A DNA stretch of 64,000 nucleotides, taken from Solimonas variicoloris DSM 15731. GTDB taxonomy: Bacteria; Pseudomonadota; Gammaproteobacteria; Nevskiales; Nevskiaceae. The stretch spans positions 62,001 through 126,000 of the forward strand of contig NZ_KB907925.1 of the NCBI RefSeq assembly GCF_000382285.1. The letters run 5' to 3'. Positions 54,810 to 63,887 of this stretch are shown here, in pieces (positions within the stretch are counted from its first letter, which is position 1; every line of letters begins with the position of its first letter). Both the position numbers and the translations under genes were made by a program. The notes under the pieces were generated by a model that worked only from the letters and a program-made list of their open reading frames with translations, did no database searches and was not told where the DNA came from.

Positions 54810-55880
54810 TCAGTCGGCGCGATGGTACGCGGGACTCAGACGGCGCACCGCCTCGATCATCGCCGCCGCGTGCTCCGGCGGCGTCGTCGGCAGGATGCCG
54901 TGGCCGAGATTGAAGACGTGGCCGGGGCCCGGGCCGTAGCTCGCCAGCGTGCGCGCCACCGCCGCCTCGATCTTCGCCGGGCCGGCAAACAGCCAGGCCG
55001 GATCGAGATTGCCCTGCAGCGCGACGCGGCCGCCGACGCGCGCGCGCGCCGCGCCGAGATCGGTGGTCCAGTCCAGGCCCAGCGCGTCGCAGCCGGTATC
55101 GGCCATCGCTTCGAGATGCTGGCCGCCGTTCTTGGTGAACAGGATCACAGGCACCTCGGGCGCGACGCGCTTGAGGTGGGCGACGATCTTCGCCATCGGC
55201 TGCAGCGAGAAGCGCCGATAGTCCTCGGGCGCGAGCACGCCGCCCCAGGTGTCGAACACCATCAGCGCGTCGGCGCCGGCGGCGAGCTGCGCTTCCAGAT
55301 AGAGGCTGACGGACGCCGCCAGCTTGGCGAGCAGGCTGTCGAGCAGCTCGGGCGCGTCGTAGCCCATGCGCTTGATCGTCACGAAGTCCGAACCGCCGGC
55401 GCCCTCGACCATGTAGGTCGCCAGCGTCCACGGGCTGCCGGAGAAACCGATCAGCGGCAGGCGGCTGCCGAGCGCGGCGCGGATCGTCGTCACCGCGTCC
55501 ATCACGTAGCGCAGCTCGACGTTCGGGTCCGGTACCGGCAGCTGGGCGATCGCGCGTTCGTCGCGCACCGGGCGGTCGAAGACCGGACCCTCGCCCTCGA
55601 CGAAGCGCAGGCCCAGGCCCATCGCGTCGGGAATCGTCAGGATGTCGGAGAACAGGATCGCGGCGTCGAGACCGAAGCGCGCCAGCGGCTGCAGCGTCAC
55701 CTCGCAGCACAGCTCCGGATTGCGGCACAGCGCCATGAAGTCGCGCGCCTTCTTGCGGCTCTCGCGGTACTCCGGCAGATAGCGTCCGGCCTGGCGCATC
55801 ATCCAGGTCGGCGTGTAGTCCACCGGCTGGCGCTTGAGCGCGCGCAGGAAGCGGTCGTTGTCCAGCGTGCGCGCGCTCAT
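54810..55880 (-). CDS. hemE: Uroporphyrinogen decarboxylase
   Basis: A 356-residue Hem[16 protein letters not shown] (residues 26-40) binds substrate propionates, and [21 protein letters not shown] and [16 protein letters not shown] are conserved. Produces coproporphyrinogen III in the haem pathway that hemB begins. The start overlaps the pyrF stop as ATGA. Confidence 0.97.
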   Translation of the reverse strand: MSARTLDNDRFLRALKRQPVDYTPTWMMRQAGRYLPEYRESRKKARDFMALCRNPELCCEVTLQPLARFGLDAAILFSDILTIPDAMGLGLRFVEGEGPVFDRPVRDERAIAQLPVPDPNVELRYVMDAVTTIRAALGSRLPLIGFSGSPWTLATYMVEGAGGSDFVTIKRMGYDAPELLDSLLAKLAASVSLYLEAQLAAGADALMVFDTWGGVLAPEDYRRFSLQPMAKIVAHLKRVAPEVPVILFTKNGGQHLEAMADTGCDALGLDWTTDLGAARARVGGRVALQGNLDPAWLFAGPAKIEAAVARTLASYGPGPGHVFNLGHGILPTTPPEHAAAMIEAVRRLSPAYHRAD

Positions 55881-56593
55881 GCGCGGCCCGCTTCGGCGAG
55901 CGCCTGTGCGATCTCGGTCTGGATCTGCTGCGCCATCGCGCGCGGATCGGCGGCATCGCGAATCGGCCGGCCGATGACGAGATAGTCGGCGCCGGCCTTG
56001 ATCGCCGCCGCCGGCGTCATGATGCGCTTCTGATCGGCCTCGACGCGGTTCTCGACCGGGCGGATGCCCGGCGTCACGCAGATCAGCTCGCGCGGCGCTT
56101 CGGCGCGCAGCTTCGCAACCTCCAGACCCGAGGACACCACGCCGTCGCAGCCGGCGGCCAGCGCCCGGCGCGCGCGCGACAGCACCAGCACAGCGACGTC
56201 GCACTGGAAACCGAGATCGTTCAGATCGCCCTGATCGAGGCTGGTCAGCGCCGTCACCGCGAGCACCTTGGTGGCGCCGGACTTGGCCTTGGCGGCCGCT
56301 TCCATGATCGACTGGTTGCCATGCACCGTGCAGAAATCGGCGCCGCGCTCGGACAGATTGCGCACGGCGCGCGCGACGGTCTCGGGAATGTCGAAGAACT
56401 TGAGGTCGACGAAGACCTTCTTGCCCTCGCCCTTGAGCGCGTCGAGCAGCTCGAAGAAACCCGGCGCCATCAAGAGCTCGAGGCCGATCTTGTAGAAGTG
56501 CACGGCGTCGCCGAGCCTGGCGACGAGCTGGCGGGCATCGGCGGCGGTCGGCACGTCGAGCGCGGCGATCAGGCGATCCTGCGCGGCAATCAT
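55877..56593 (-). CDS. pyrF: Orotidine-5-phosphate decarboxylase
   Basis: A 238-residue OMP decarboxylase. [20 protein letters not shown], the catalytic [13 protein letters not shown] and the phosphate loop VTPGIRP with [13 protein letters not shown] are intact. It makes UMP. It lies just upstream of hemE in one unit. Confidence 0.97.
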   Translation of the reverse strand: MIAAQDRLIAALDVPTAADARQLVARLGDAVHFYKIGLELLMAPGFFELLDALKGEGKKVFVDLKFFDIPETVARAVRNLSERGADFCTVHGNQSIMEAAAKAKSGATKVLAVTALTSLDQGDLNDLGFQCDVAVLVLSRARRALAAGCDGVVSSGLEVAKLRAEAPRELICVTPGIRPVENRVEADQKRIMTPAAAIKAGADYLVIGRPIRDAADPRAMAQQIQTEIAQALAEAGRA

Positions 56594-56672
56594 GGGCAAT
56601 CCGGGAGCGAACGGGAGAGACGAATTGTCGGCGCCCGCCAGTCCGGCGGCAACCGGCGCGACGCGCGGACGG

Positions 56673-57206
56673 TTAGCCGCGCGCGGCAATCGCCGTGGCG
56701 AAGGCCGCCAGCGCGGCGCGCAAAGGCGTCGCGAATGCCGGCTCGGCGACGATCGCGGCGCCGTCGCGGGTGCCGCCGAGCAGCGGCAGGCTCAGGCCGG
56801 CGGCGTCGACGACGATCCCCGACATGGTGCGCAGCGTTTCGGCGAGCTGCGCCGGCGCGAACTCGGCGCGCGTCGTGGCGTTGAGCAGCGCGACCGGCTT
56901 GCCGACGAATTCCGGGCCGGCGACCAGCCAGTCGAGCGCGTTCTTCATCACGCCGGACACGCCGTGCGCGTATTCGGGGCTGGAGATCAGCAGGCCGTCG
57001 GCGGCGGCGACGGCGGCGCGCCACGCGCGCACCGATGCCGGCAACGCGTCCTCCAGATCCGGATTGAACGGCGGCAGCGCATCGAGCGGGTGGGACACCA
57101 CGCGCACTCCCGGCGGCGCCAGCGCCGGCAGCGCATCGAGCAGCGCCCGGTTCGACGACTGCCGGCGCAGGCTGCCGCAGACCGCCAGCCAGCGCTGCGC
57201 GTTCAT
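56673..57206 (-). CDS. NADPH-dependent FMN reductase
   Basis: A 177-residue flavodoxin-like protein. VCGSLRRQSSNRALLDALPA (near residues 9-28) binds the FMN phosphate, and SPEYAHGVSGVMKNALDWL (near 76-94) is the isoalloxazine loop. It could deliver reduced flavin to other enzymes. The start overlaps the hrpA stop as ATGA. Confidence 0.94.
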   Translation of the reverse strand: MNAQRWLAVCGSLRRQSSNRALLDALPALAPPGVRVVSHPLDALPPFNPDLEDALPASVRAWRAAVAAADGLLISSPEYAHGVSGVMKNALDWLVAGPEFVGKPVALLNATTRAEFAPAQLAETLRTMSGIVVDAAGLSLPLLGGTRDGAAIVAEPAFATPLRAALAAFATAIAARG

Positions 57207-60200
57207 GGCCGGGGCTGCGCCAGCGCTTCGCGCAGCGCCTGCGGCGACGGCCGGCCGACCGCTTTCAGCTCCTGCGCGAACAGGGCGATGCGCCATTCCT
57301 CGAGCAGCCAGCGCGCCGGCTGCGCAAGATCCGGCAGCTTCTCGGCGAACGGCGCCAGCTGCTTGGTCAGATCCTCATCGCGTACCGGCTTCTGCGGCAG
57401 ACGTTCGAGCCGCACCTGCAGCGCGCGCAGATAGAGCGCGACGCGCGGCCACTGCGCGTCCGGGATCGCCAGCACGAAGTCGGCGCCGAACAGGCTCGCC
57501 AGCTGCGCCTGCATGTCGGCGGCCGACAGCGGCCATTTGCTCTTGCAGGCGTCCAGCGTCTTGCGGATCGCCAGCGCCGCGTTGAGCCAGTTGACGAGGC
57601 TGTCGAGGCGCGCCTGCGCGTCGAGGCTGAACGCCGCGCGGCGTTCGAGCGCCGCCTGGAAATCGGCGCGCGTGCGCACCGGCTCGTCGAGCAGCCTGGC
57701 GTCGGCGGCGCGCGCGGCAAGCTGCAGCGCGATCTTCTCGACGTCGAGCTGGAACGGCACGGCCAGCAGCGCCAGCTTCAGGCGTGCGTTCTTGGCCAGA
57801 TCGCGCAGGCGCTCGGGCATGCGCAGCAGCAGCAGCTGCCGCGTGCCGGCGCGATGCGCGGCGGCGGCGGCCTCGCGCGATTCGAACAGGCGCAGATCGA
57901 CCTGGCCGTCGTGCGCGGCCAGCGCCGGATAGCCGCGCGCGCCGCCGGGCAGCGGCACCGATTCCGGCAGCGCGTCGAAATCCCAGTCGCCCAGCTTCTC
58001 GCGCGCCCACTGCTTGAGGGCGTCGTCGCGGCTCGCCGCCTGGTTCAGCGCGCGGCGGGCGTCGCCGCTGAAGCGGCCGCGCAGGCCGTCGAGCGTGTCG
58101 GCGACGCCGAGCACGGCGCCCTTGTCGTTCTCCAGCTGCAGACGCGGCCGCAGATAGGCTTCGAGCCGGTCCGGCGCGAAATCCGCAGGCTCCAGACGCA
58201 CGCCGGTCATCGCCTGCAGCGCCGTGCACATCGCCGGCAGCAGCGCGCCGTCGTCCGGCGTCAGACGCGCGTTCAGGGCCTGCGCGTATTCGGCGGCCGG
58301 CATCACCTGCCGGCGCAGATGCTGCGGCAGCGTGCGGATCAGCGCTTCGAGCTTGGCGGCGCGCAGGCCCGGCACCAGCCACTCGAAGCGCTCGGCCGGC
58401 AGCTGATGAACCTGCGCGAGCGGGATGTGGAAGGTGACGCCGTCGTGTTCCTCGCCGGGCTCGTGCGAGTACGAAAGCTTGAGCGTGACGCCGCCGAGTT
58501 CCAGGCGGTCCGGGAACAGGCTTTCGACGTCGGCGTTGGCGCCCGGGCGCAGCGCGTCGGCCTCCGCCATCGTCAGCGCCTTCTGCGCCTGCGGCTCGCG
58601 CTTGAGCCAGCTGCGCAGCGCCGCCGCCGTGCAGACCTCGGGCGGCACGCGCGCGTCGTAGAACGCGTAGAACTGCTCGTCGCCGGCCATCAGGTCCGGG
58701 CGGCGCATCTTGGCTTCCTTGTCGCGGATCGCCTCGATCAGCTGCAGGTTGGCGTCGAGGAAGGCCGGCTTGCGCGGCAGATGGCCGCCGGCCAGCGCCT
58801 CGCGAATGAAGATCTCGCGCGCTTCGAGCGGATGCGTCGAGCCGTAGTGGCGTGCGCGCGTCAGCAGCGGCAGGCCGAGCAGGCTGACGTGCTCGGTCGC
58901 CGTCACCTCGCCGCGCTCGGCGTTCCACTGCGGATGCAGCAGCACGCGCTTGACCAGATGCGGCGCGACGCGCTCCAGCCAGTCCGGCTCGATCGCCGCA
59001 TTGGTGCGTGCGTACAGCTGCGTGGTCTGCGCGAGCTGCGCACTCATCACCCATTGCGGCGGCTTCTTGATCAGCGCCGAACCCGGATGGATCTTGAAGC
59101 GGCGGTTGCGCGGGCCCTGGTACTCGTTCTTCTCCGGCAGCTTGTGGCCGATGTGATCGATCAAACCGGCCAGCAGCGCTTCATGGACCGGCACGTACAG
59201 CTCGTCGAGCGCTTCGTTGGTCCAGCGCGCGTCCGATGCCGGCCGGCCGCTTTCGTCGCTGGCCAGATCGCGGATCTGGCGATGCACCGCCTCCCATTCC
59301 TCCATGCGCAGGAAGGAGACGTAATGCTCGCGGCAGATGCGGCGCAGCTGGCGGTTGGAATGGCTCTCGCTCCAGTCGCGCCACTGCTGCCAGAGCTTGA
59401 GCAGCGTCAGGAAATCCGAGCGCGGATGCCGCCAGCTCGCATGCTTCTGCCGCGCCGCGTCCTGCGCCTCGGCCGGCACTTCGTGCGGATCCTGCACGGA
59501 CATCGCCGCCGCCAGCACGAGGATCGCCTCGCGCGCGCTGCTGCCGCGGCCGGCGAGCGCGATGCGCGCGACGCGCGGATCGAGCGGCAGGCGCGCCAGC
59601 TCGCGGCCGACCGGCGTCAACTGGCGCGCCTCGTCGAGCGCGCCGAGCGTCTGCAGCACGCGGTAGGCGTCGGCGACGTGGCGGCTGTCCGGCGCGTCGA
59701 CCCACGGAAAGTCCTCGACGTCGCCGAGGCCCAGCGCCGTCATGCTGAGAATCACGCCGGCCAGATTGGCACGGCGGATTTCCGGATCGGTGAACGGCGG
59801 CCGCGCCGCGAAATCGTCCTCGCCGTACAGGCGCACGCAGATGCCGGGGCCGAGGCGGCCGCAGCGGCCGGCGCGCTGATTGGCGGCGGCCTGCGAGACC
59901 GGCTCGATCTGCAGCTGCTGCACGCCGGTGCGCGGCGCGAAACGGTTGATGCGCGCGGTGCCGGTGTCGACGACATAGCGGATGCCGGGCACCGTCACCG
60001 AGGTTTCGGCGACGTTGGTCGCCAGCACGATGCGCGGCTGCTTGCCGGGCGAGAACACCGCGTCCTGCGCGTTCGCGGCCAGCCGCGAGTACAGCGGCAG
60101 CACCTCGGCGCGCTGGAAGCGGCCGCTCAGCACGCGCGCGGCGTCGCCGATCTCGCGCTCGCCGGGCAGGAACACCAGCACGTCGCCGTTCGGCCGGCCG

Positions 60201-61042
60201 CGCCAGAGATCGTCGATCGCCGAGGCGATCGCGCCTTCCTGATCGCCGTCGTCGGCCGGCGGCCGGTAGCGCATCTCGACCGGATAGGTGCGGCCCGAGA
60301 CGAACAGCATCGGCGCGTCGTTGAAGTGCCGCGACAGCTTTTCCGGATCGAGCGTCGCCGAGGTGACGATCACTTTCAGGTCCGGCCGCTGCGGCAGGAT
60401 GCGCTTGAGCCAGCCGAGCAGAAAGTCGATGTTGAGGCTGCGCTCGTGGGCCTCGTCGATGATGATGGTGTCGTAGGCGGTGAGCAGATGGTCGCGGCCC
60501 AGCTCGGCGAGCAGGATGCCGTCGGTCATCAGCTTGACCAGCGAGCGCTCGGAGACGCGGCGATCGAAGCGCGTCTCGTAGCCGACCAGCTCGCCGAGCC
60601 GCGTATCGAGCTCGCTGGCGATGCGATTGGCGACGCTGCGCGCCGCCAGACGCCGCGGCTGCGTATGGCCGATCAGGCCGCGCGCGCCGCGGCCCAGCTC
60701 CAGGCACAGCTTCGGCAGCTGCGTGGTCTTGCCCGACCCGGTCTCGCCGCAGACGACGACGACCTGATGGTTGCGGATCGCCTCGCACAGCTCGTCCTTG
60801 GCCTGCACCACCGGCAGCTCGTCCGGATAACGGATCGAGAGCGGCCGCGCGCGCTGGCGGTTCTCGTAGCGCAGCCTGGCCTGCGCGACGTCGCGATCGA
60901 GCCGCGCCAGATCGATCTTGGCGCCGCGCCGCGCGCGTTCGAGCAGGCGCACGAAGCCGGCGTGGTCACGCGCCAGCAGCTCGTCGCGGGCGGCGTCCAG
61001 CGTCGCCCGCACGGCATCGAGAGTGGCCGCCGCGATGGTCAT
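57203..61042 (-). CDS. hrpA: ATP-dependent RNA helicase HrpA
   Basis: A 1279-residue DEAH-box helicase. Walker A GETGSGKT (residues 99-106), TQPRRLAA (Ia), DEAH (196-199), SATLDPEKL (III), NVAETSVTVPGI (V) and QRAGRCGRLGPG (VI) are in order, followed by the HA2/OB region and the long DUF3418 C-terminal domain (about 690-1275) typical of HrpA. It acts in RNA processing or ribosome rescue. ATG at 61042. Confidence 0.97.
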   Translation of the reverse strand: MTIAAATLDAVRATLDAARDELLARDHAGFVRLLERARRGAKIDLARLDRDVAQARLRYENRQRARPLSIRYPDELPVVQAKDELCEAIRNHQVVVVCGETGSGKTTQLPKLCLELGRGARGLIGHTQPRRLAARSVANRIASELDTRLGELVGYETRFDRRVSERSLVKLMTDGILLAELGRDHLLTAYDTIIIDEAHERSLNIDFLLGWLKRILPQRPDLKVIVTSATLDPEKLSRHFNDAPMLFVSGRTYPVEMRYRPPADDGDQEGAIASAIDDLWRGRPNGDVLVFLPGEREIGDAARVLSGRFQRAEVLPLYSRLAANAQDAVFSPGKQPRIVLATNVAETSVTVPGIRYVVDTGTARINRFAPRTGVQQLQIEPVSQAAANQRAGRCGRLGPGICVRLYGEDDFAARPPFTDPEIRRANLAGVILSMTALGLGDVEDFPWVDAPDSRHVADAYRVLQTLGALDEARQLTPVGRELARLPLDPRVARIALAGRGSSAREAILVLAAAMSVQDPHEVPAEAQDAARQKHASWRHPRSDFLTLLKLWQQWRDWSESHSNRQLRRICREHYVSFLRMEEWEAVHRQIRDLASDESGRPASDARWTNEALDELYVPVHEALLAGLIDHIGHKLPEKNEYQGPRNRRFKIHPGSALIKKPPQWVMSAQLAQTTQLYARTNAAIEPDWLERVAPHLVKRVLLHPQWNAERGEVTATEHVSLLGLPLLTRARHYGSTHPLEAREIFIREALAGGHLPRKPAFLDANLQLIEAIRDKEAKMRRPDLMAGDEQFYAFYDARVPPEVCTAAALRSWLKREPQAQKALTMAEADALRPGANADVESLFPDRLELGGVTLKLSYSHEPGEEHDGVTFHIPLAQVHQLPAERFEWLVPGLRAAKLEALIRTLPQHLRRQVMPAAEYAQALNARLTPDDGALLPAMCTALQAMTGVRLEPADFAPDRLEAYLRPRLQLENDKGAVLGVADTLDGLRGRFSGDARRALNQAASRDDALKQWAREKLGDWDFDALPESVPLPGGARGYPALAAHDGQVDLRLFESREAAAAAHRAGTRQLLLLRMPERLRDLAKNARLKLALLAVPFQLDVEKIALQLAARAADARLLDEPVRTRADFQAALERRAAFSLDAQARLDSLVNWLNAALAIRKTLDACKSKWPLSAADMQAQLASLFGADFVLAIPDAQWPRVALYLRALQVRLERLPQKPVRDEDLTKQLAPFAEKLPDLAQPARWLLEEWRIALFAQELKAVGRPSPQALREALAQPRP

Positions 61043-61157
61043 GGCTGGCGGTGCGGCCGATAGGCAGCGCGCGGGGGCTTGGGCACAATCCGGATCATCA
61101 GAGCAAATCTAAAAGACGGTGGCCGAACGCGCCGGCCGTCGCCCGGGGGAGCAGGGA

Positions 61158-62411
61158 ATGGAGTGGTTGACGCATTGGCTTGACTGGCACGCGATCGCGG
61201 CGGACGTCCGGCAGCACTTCTGGATTTATCTTTCGCTGCCTTTCGTCAGCGCCATCATCGGCTACGTCACCAAGGTGGTGGCGATCCGCATGATGTTCCA
61301 GCCCATCGAATTCATCGGACTCAAGGCCCCGTACCTCGGCTGGCAGGGCATTATCCCGCGAAACGCGGCGAAGATGGCAGGCATCTCCGTCGACCTGATG
61401 ACCTCGCAGCTGATCAGCGTGCGCGAAGTCTTCACCCGGCTCGATCCCGACCGCGTCGCCCGCGAGCTGGAGCCGGCGCTGATCGACGCGATGGACCGCA
61501 TCACCCGCGACGTCGCCGAACGCTTCCAGCCCGGCCTGTGGAGCACGCTGCCGGAGTTCGTGCGGCGCCGCGTCGTGCAGCGCGTGCAGGGCGATCTGCC
61601 CGGCATGGTCGCCGGCATCATGCGCGACATCCATACCCACATCGAAGAGCTGTTCGACCTCAAGACCATGGTCGTCGGCAACCTCGTGCGCGACAAGAAG
61701 CTGCTCAACCGCATCTTCTGGGAAACCGGCCGCCAGGAGTTCAAGTTCTTCGGCACCGCCGGTTTCTACTTCGGCTTCGGCATCGGCATCGTGCAGATGA
61801 TCTGCTGGGTCATCTGGAAACAGCCGTGGATGCTGCCGGCCTTCGGCCTGTTCGTCGGCTTCGCCAGCGACTGGCTCGCTCTGCAGATGCTGTTCCGCCC
61901 GCTACGGCCGCGCCGCGTGCTCGGGCTGACCGTGCAGGGCCTGTTCCTGCGCCGCCAGCAGGAAGTCGCGCACGACTACGGCAACCTGATCGCCGACCAG
62001 ATCCTCACGCCGGACAAGGTCTGGGAGGCGGTGCTCAAGGGCCCGCTGTCGGACCGACTGTTCGAGCTGCTGCAGCACCACGTCAAGCAGGCCGTCGACG
62101 AACAGGCCGGCGCCGCGCGGCCGCTGGTGGCGATGCTGATCGGCTCACGCAAATACGCGGACATGAAAGTCGCCGTCGCCGAAAGCCTGATGCGCGAGCT
62201 GCCGCACGCCCTGCAGTCCATCAACCACTACGCCGAAGACGCGATGGACATCCGCAACACCCTCATCCGCAAGATGCAGGCCCTGAGCCCCGAGCAGTTC
62301 GAGGGCATGCTGCGGCCGGTGTTCAAGGAAGACGAGTGGGTCCTCATCACCGTCGGCGCCGTGCTGGGCTTCCTCGTCGGCGAGCTGCAGGTGTTCCTGA
62401 TGGTGCATTAG
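61158..62411 (+). CDS. DUF445 family membrane protein
   Basis: A 417-residue protein with membrane helices near residues 23-43, 205-226, 228-246 and 397-415, and a large soluble helical middle. Residues such as GYVTKVVAIRMMFQPIEFIG and FGLFVGFASDWLALQMLFRP are the duplicated DUF445 signature (N/DW-LA-x-MFxP). Function unknown. GGGGGAGCAGGGA gives a ribosome site. Its stop coincides with the left end of the repeat at 62412, the border of the atypical right-hand region. Confidence 0.9.
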   Translation: MEWLTHWLDWHAIAADVRQHFWIYLSLPFVSAIIGYVTKVVAIRMMFQPIEFIGLKAPYLGWQGIIPRNAAKMAGISVDLMTSQLISVREVFTRLDPDRVARELEPALIDAMDRITRDVAERFQPGLWSTLPEFVRRRVVQRVQGDLPGMVAGIMRDIHTHIEELFDLKTMVVGNLVRDKKLLNRIFWETGRQEFKFFGTAGFYFGFGIGIVQMICWVIWKQPWMLPAFGLFVGFASDWLALQMLFRPLRPRRVLGLTVQGLFLRRQQEVAHDYGNLIADQILTPDKVWEAVLKGPLSDRLFELLQHHVKQAVDEQAGAARPLVAMLIGSRKYADMKVAVAESLMRELPHALQSINHYAEDAMDIRNTLIRKMQALSPEQFEGMLRPVFKEDEWVLITVGAVLGFLVGELQVFLMVH

Positions 62412-62517
62412 TCCCGGCGAGCTGCGTCGCAAGCCCTCGACGCCGCCGCATGCACGGCTGCAACCTGCGCTTGCCGCGATCAGCGTTCCACTTCACCTAC
62501 GGGCCTGCGGAGAGTCC
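62412..62517 (-). repeat. Spacer repeat, copy 1
   Basis: This copy fills most of the gap between the DUF445 stop and the ParE-like toxin stop. It matches copy 2 at 63343-63473: the best block (62473-62517) is about 90 percent identical by eye, including CGCGATCAGCGTT and CACTTCACCT, and the left end TCCCGGCGAG and CTGC..CGCA also match. Copy 2 carries about 20 extra bases. The two copies bracket the toxin-antitoxin genes in direct orientation. Confidence 0.75.
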
Positions 62518-62544
62518 GTCACCGCTTTACCGGAGGCACCCCAG

Positions 62545-62841
62545 CTACTCCAGCGCATAGCCGGATTCGCGCTGATGTCGTATCGACAAGATCAGTACGA
62601 CGTCCTGCTCCTGCTCATGGCTATACAACGCGACATATCCAGACTTGCCGCGAGAAATCACAAGCTCTCTTAGCCCTTGCTCCGCGGAGCGCCCGATCAG
62701 CGGATGATTCTCAAGGACCTGGACGGCTTCGGCGATGAGATCAACCGTCTCCAGCGCTACGGCCGGCTCGGCCTGCAAGAGAAAGTCGGTGAGCCGGCCG
62801 AGATCGGCGAGCGCACGATCGGCATAGATTACGCGCGCCAA
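62545..62841 (-). CDS. ParE/RelE-type toxin
   Basis: A 98-residue RelE/ParE-superfamily toxin. The opening RVIYADRALADLGRLTDFL, NHPLIGRSAEQGLRELVI and the C-terminal VVLILSIRHQRESGY are typical; the last segment contains the conserved Arg/His pair. It would poison gyrase or mRNA, depending on subgroup. It overlaps the antitoxin gene by 13 bases. The stop is TAG at 62545. Confidence 0.9.
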   Translation of the reverse strand: MARVIYADRALADLGRLTDFLLQAEPAVALETVDLIAEAVQVLENHPLIGRSAEQGLRELVISRGKSGYVALYSHEQEQDVVLILSIRHQRESGYALE

Positions 62842-63113
62842 GCTTTTGCTCTGAGCTTCTTGGCGGACATGCCCTGCGCCCGAGCGCGCATGTACGCGTG
62901 CACTTCGTCGGCTGCGTACCCCTTTCCGGATTCAAGGGCTTCTTTCCTCGACGCAACAGCGTCCGCCACGAATTGCGCCCGCCGCTCCGCATTCGTGGCG
63001 GCGGCACGAATGGCGTCGACCATGAATGCATGCGGGGTAACGCCTTGTTGCTTTGCCGCTGCGACCGCCAGCTGTTTTACGTCTTCGGGAAGCTTCAAAG
63101 AGGTCGTGGACAT
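62829..63113 (-). CDS. CopG/RHH-type antitoxin
   Basis: A 94-residue antitoxin. TTSLKLPEDVKQLAVAAAKQ (residues 3-22) is a ribbon-helix-helix DNA-binding domain that should neutralise the toxin and repress the operon; the C-terminal helix ALESGKGYAADEVHAYMRAR binds the toxin. It is the first gene. GGAG lies 11 bases before the ATG. An inverted repeat CATGAC-7-GTCATG at 63200-63218 may be part of the operator. Confidence 0.88.
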   Translation of the reverse strand: MSTTSLKLPEDVKQLAVAAAKQQGVTPHAFMVDAIRAAATNAERRAQFVADAVASRKEALESGKGYAADEVHAYMRARAQGMSAKKLRAKAWRA

Positions 63114-63485
63114 TGCCAGGCACTCCGCAAATCAGGTGGCACCACGGTAACACCGGCGCGGCAATCGCGGCAAGCCGGCTCCATGCATGGCCCAGACCGC
63201 ATGACATTCACCGTCATGGTACCGGCCTCGCAAAGGCCGTAACTCGGGTTAGCGAAGCGCCGGATCCGCATCGAACCGCCCGGGAAACAAAGCCGATAAC
63301 CAGCGTGAGCGCGGCAAAAAGTTCGTTGCGAACGTGTGGCTCTCCCGGCGAGGATCTCCATGAAGGCTCCGCCTGCAACGCAGGCTCTCGACGACGCCAA
63401 ACTTACGACGGCAACCACCTTCGTACGCCGCGATCAGCGTTTCACTTCACCTGCGGGCTTGCGGGAGGAGTCCATGTACGCCTCG
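63114..63485. other. Gene-free spacer with repeat copy 2 and hairpins
   Basis: These 372 bases hold no gene I can support. They contain the inverted repeat CATGAC/GTCATG at 63200-63218, short hairpins GTTCG-TTG-CGAAC at 63321-63333 and GCCTGC-AAC-GCAGGC at 63371-63385, and repeat copy 2 at 63343-63473. Read on the minus strand, the right end begins GCCTAACGAGG, with the downstream gene stop codon inside GCCTAAC. That resembles an integron attC core half-site, though the other half-site is degenerate or missing. Confidence 0.5.
63343..63473 (-). repeat. Spacer repeat, copy 2
   Basis: Diverged direct copy of 62412-62517 with about 20 extra bases near 63353-63372. It lies between the antitoxin promoter region and the 3-prime end of the unknown gene at 63486, that is, at the same place relative to a gene end as copy 1. 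The regular gene-end location is what attC or other recombination sites would give. Confidence 0.75.
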
Positions 63486-63887
63486 TTAGGCCCGGGGCTT
63501 GAATAGAACGCGCTCAGCAAGCCAACCTCCCCGACCAATGCTGTACTCAGGCTTGAGAATGTACTCAGGGACACCGAATGGCCCAGGTGGAAACGGCCGC
63601 TCTGCCATGATGCGAAATGCTACAAAGTCTTCTTTTTTTATTTTCACGCTTTTCGGAACGAAAGTTTTAATCAGCGGAGGGAGTGGCGTTCCCGCAAGTT
63701 GAACTTCCGCCTCATCCATATCATCGCCACCCGATACGACGTTAATGATGAGGGCTGGAATTGCTGAGCCCATGACCGGCTTGCAGTCAAGATACTTACA
63801 TGCATATTCGAATGCGTCGCTGGGAGACTTGAACCGCAATGGCATGTCTGGTGCGATTTCAGGCTTTTGCTTTCGCCACCAACTCAT
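63486..63887 (-). CDS. Protein of unknown function in lower-G+C DNA
   Basis: A 133-residue soluble protein: MSWWRKQKPEIAPDMPL, then PSDAFEYACKYLDCKPV, ALIINVVSGGDDMDEAEVQL, KIKKEDFVAFRIMAE and a Gly/Tyr-rich end. I recognise no family. The gene is clearly lower in G+C and uses A/T-ending codons unlike its neighbours, a sign of recent transfer. GAGGAGG lies at ideal distance from the ATG, and the stop TAA is inside GCCTAAC, as in many integron cassettes. Confidence 0.8.
   Translation of the reverse strand: MSWWRKQKPEIAPDMPLRFKSPSDAFEYACKYLDCKPVMGSAIPALIINVVSGGDDMDEAEVQLAGTPLPPLIKTFVPKSVKIKKEDFVAFRIMAERPFPPGPFGVPEYILKPEYSIGRGGWLAERVLFKPRA

Noticed and set aside
57854-61063. 1069-codon open frame on the plus strand
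   Set aside because: It runs antisense along hrpA, whose motifs are all in the other strand; long antisense frames are expected in such G+C-rich DNA.
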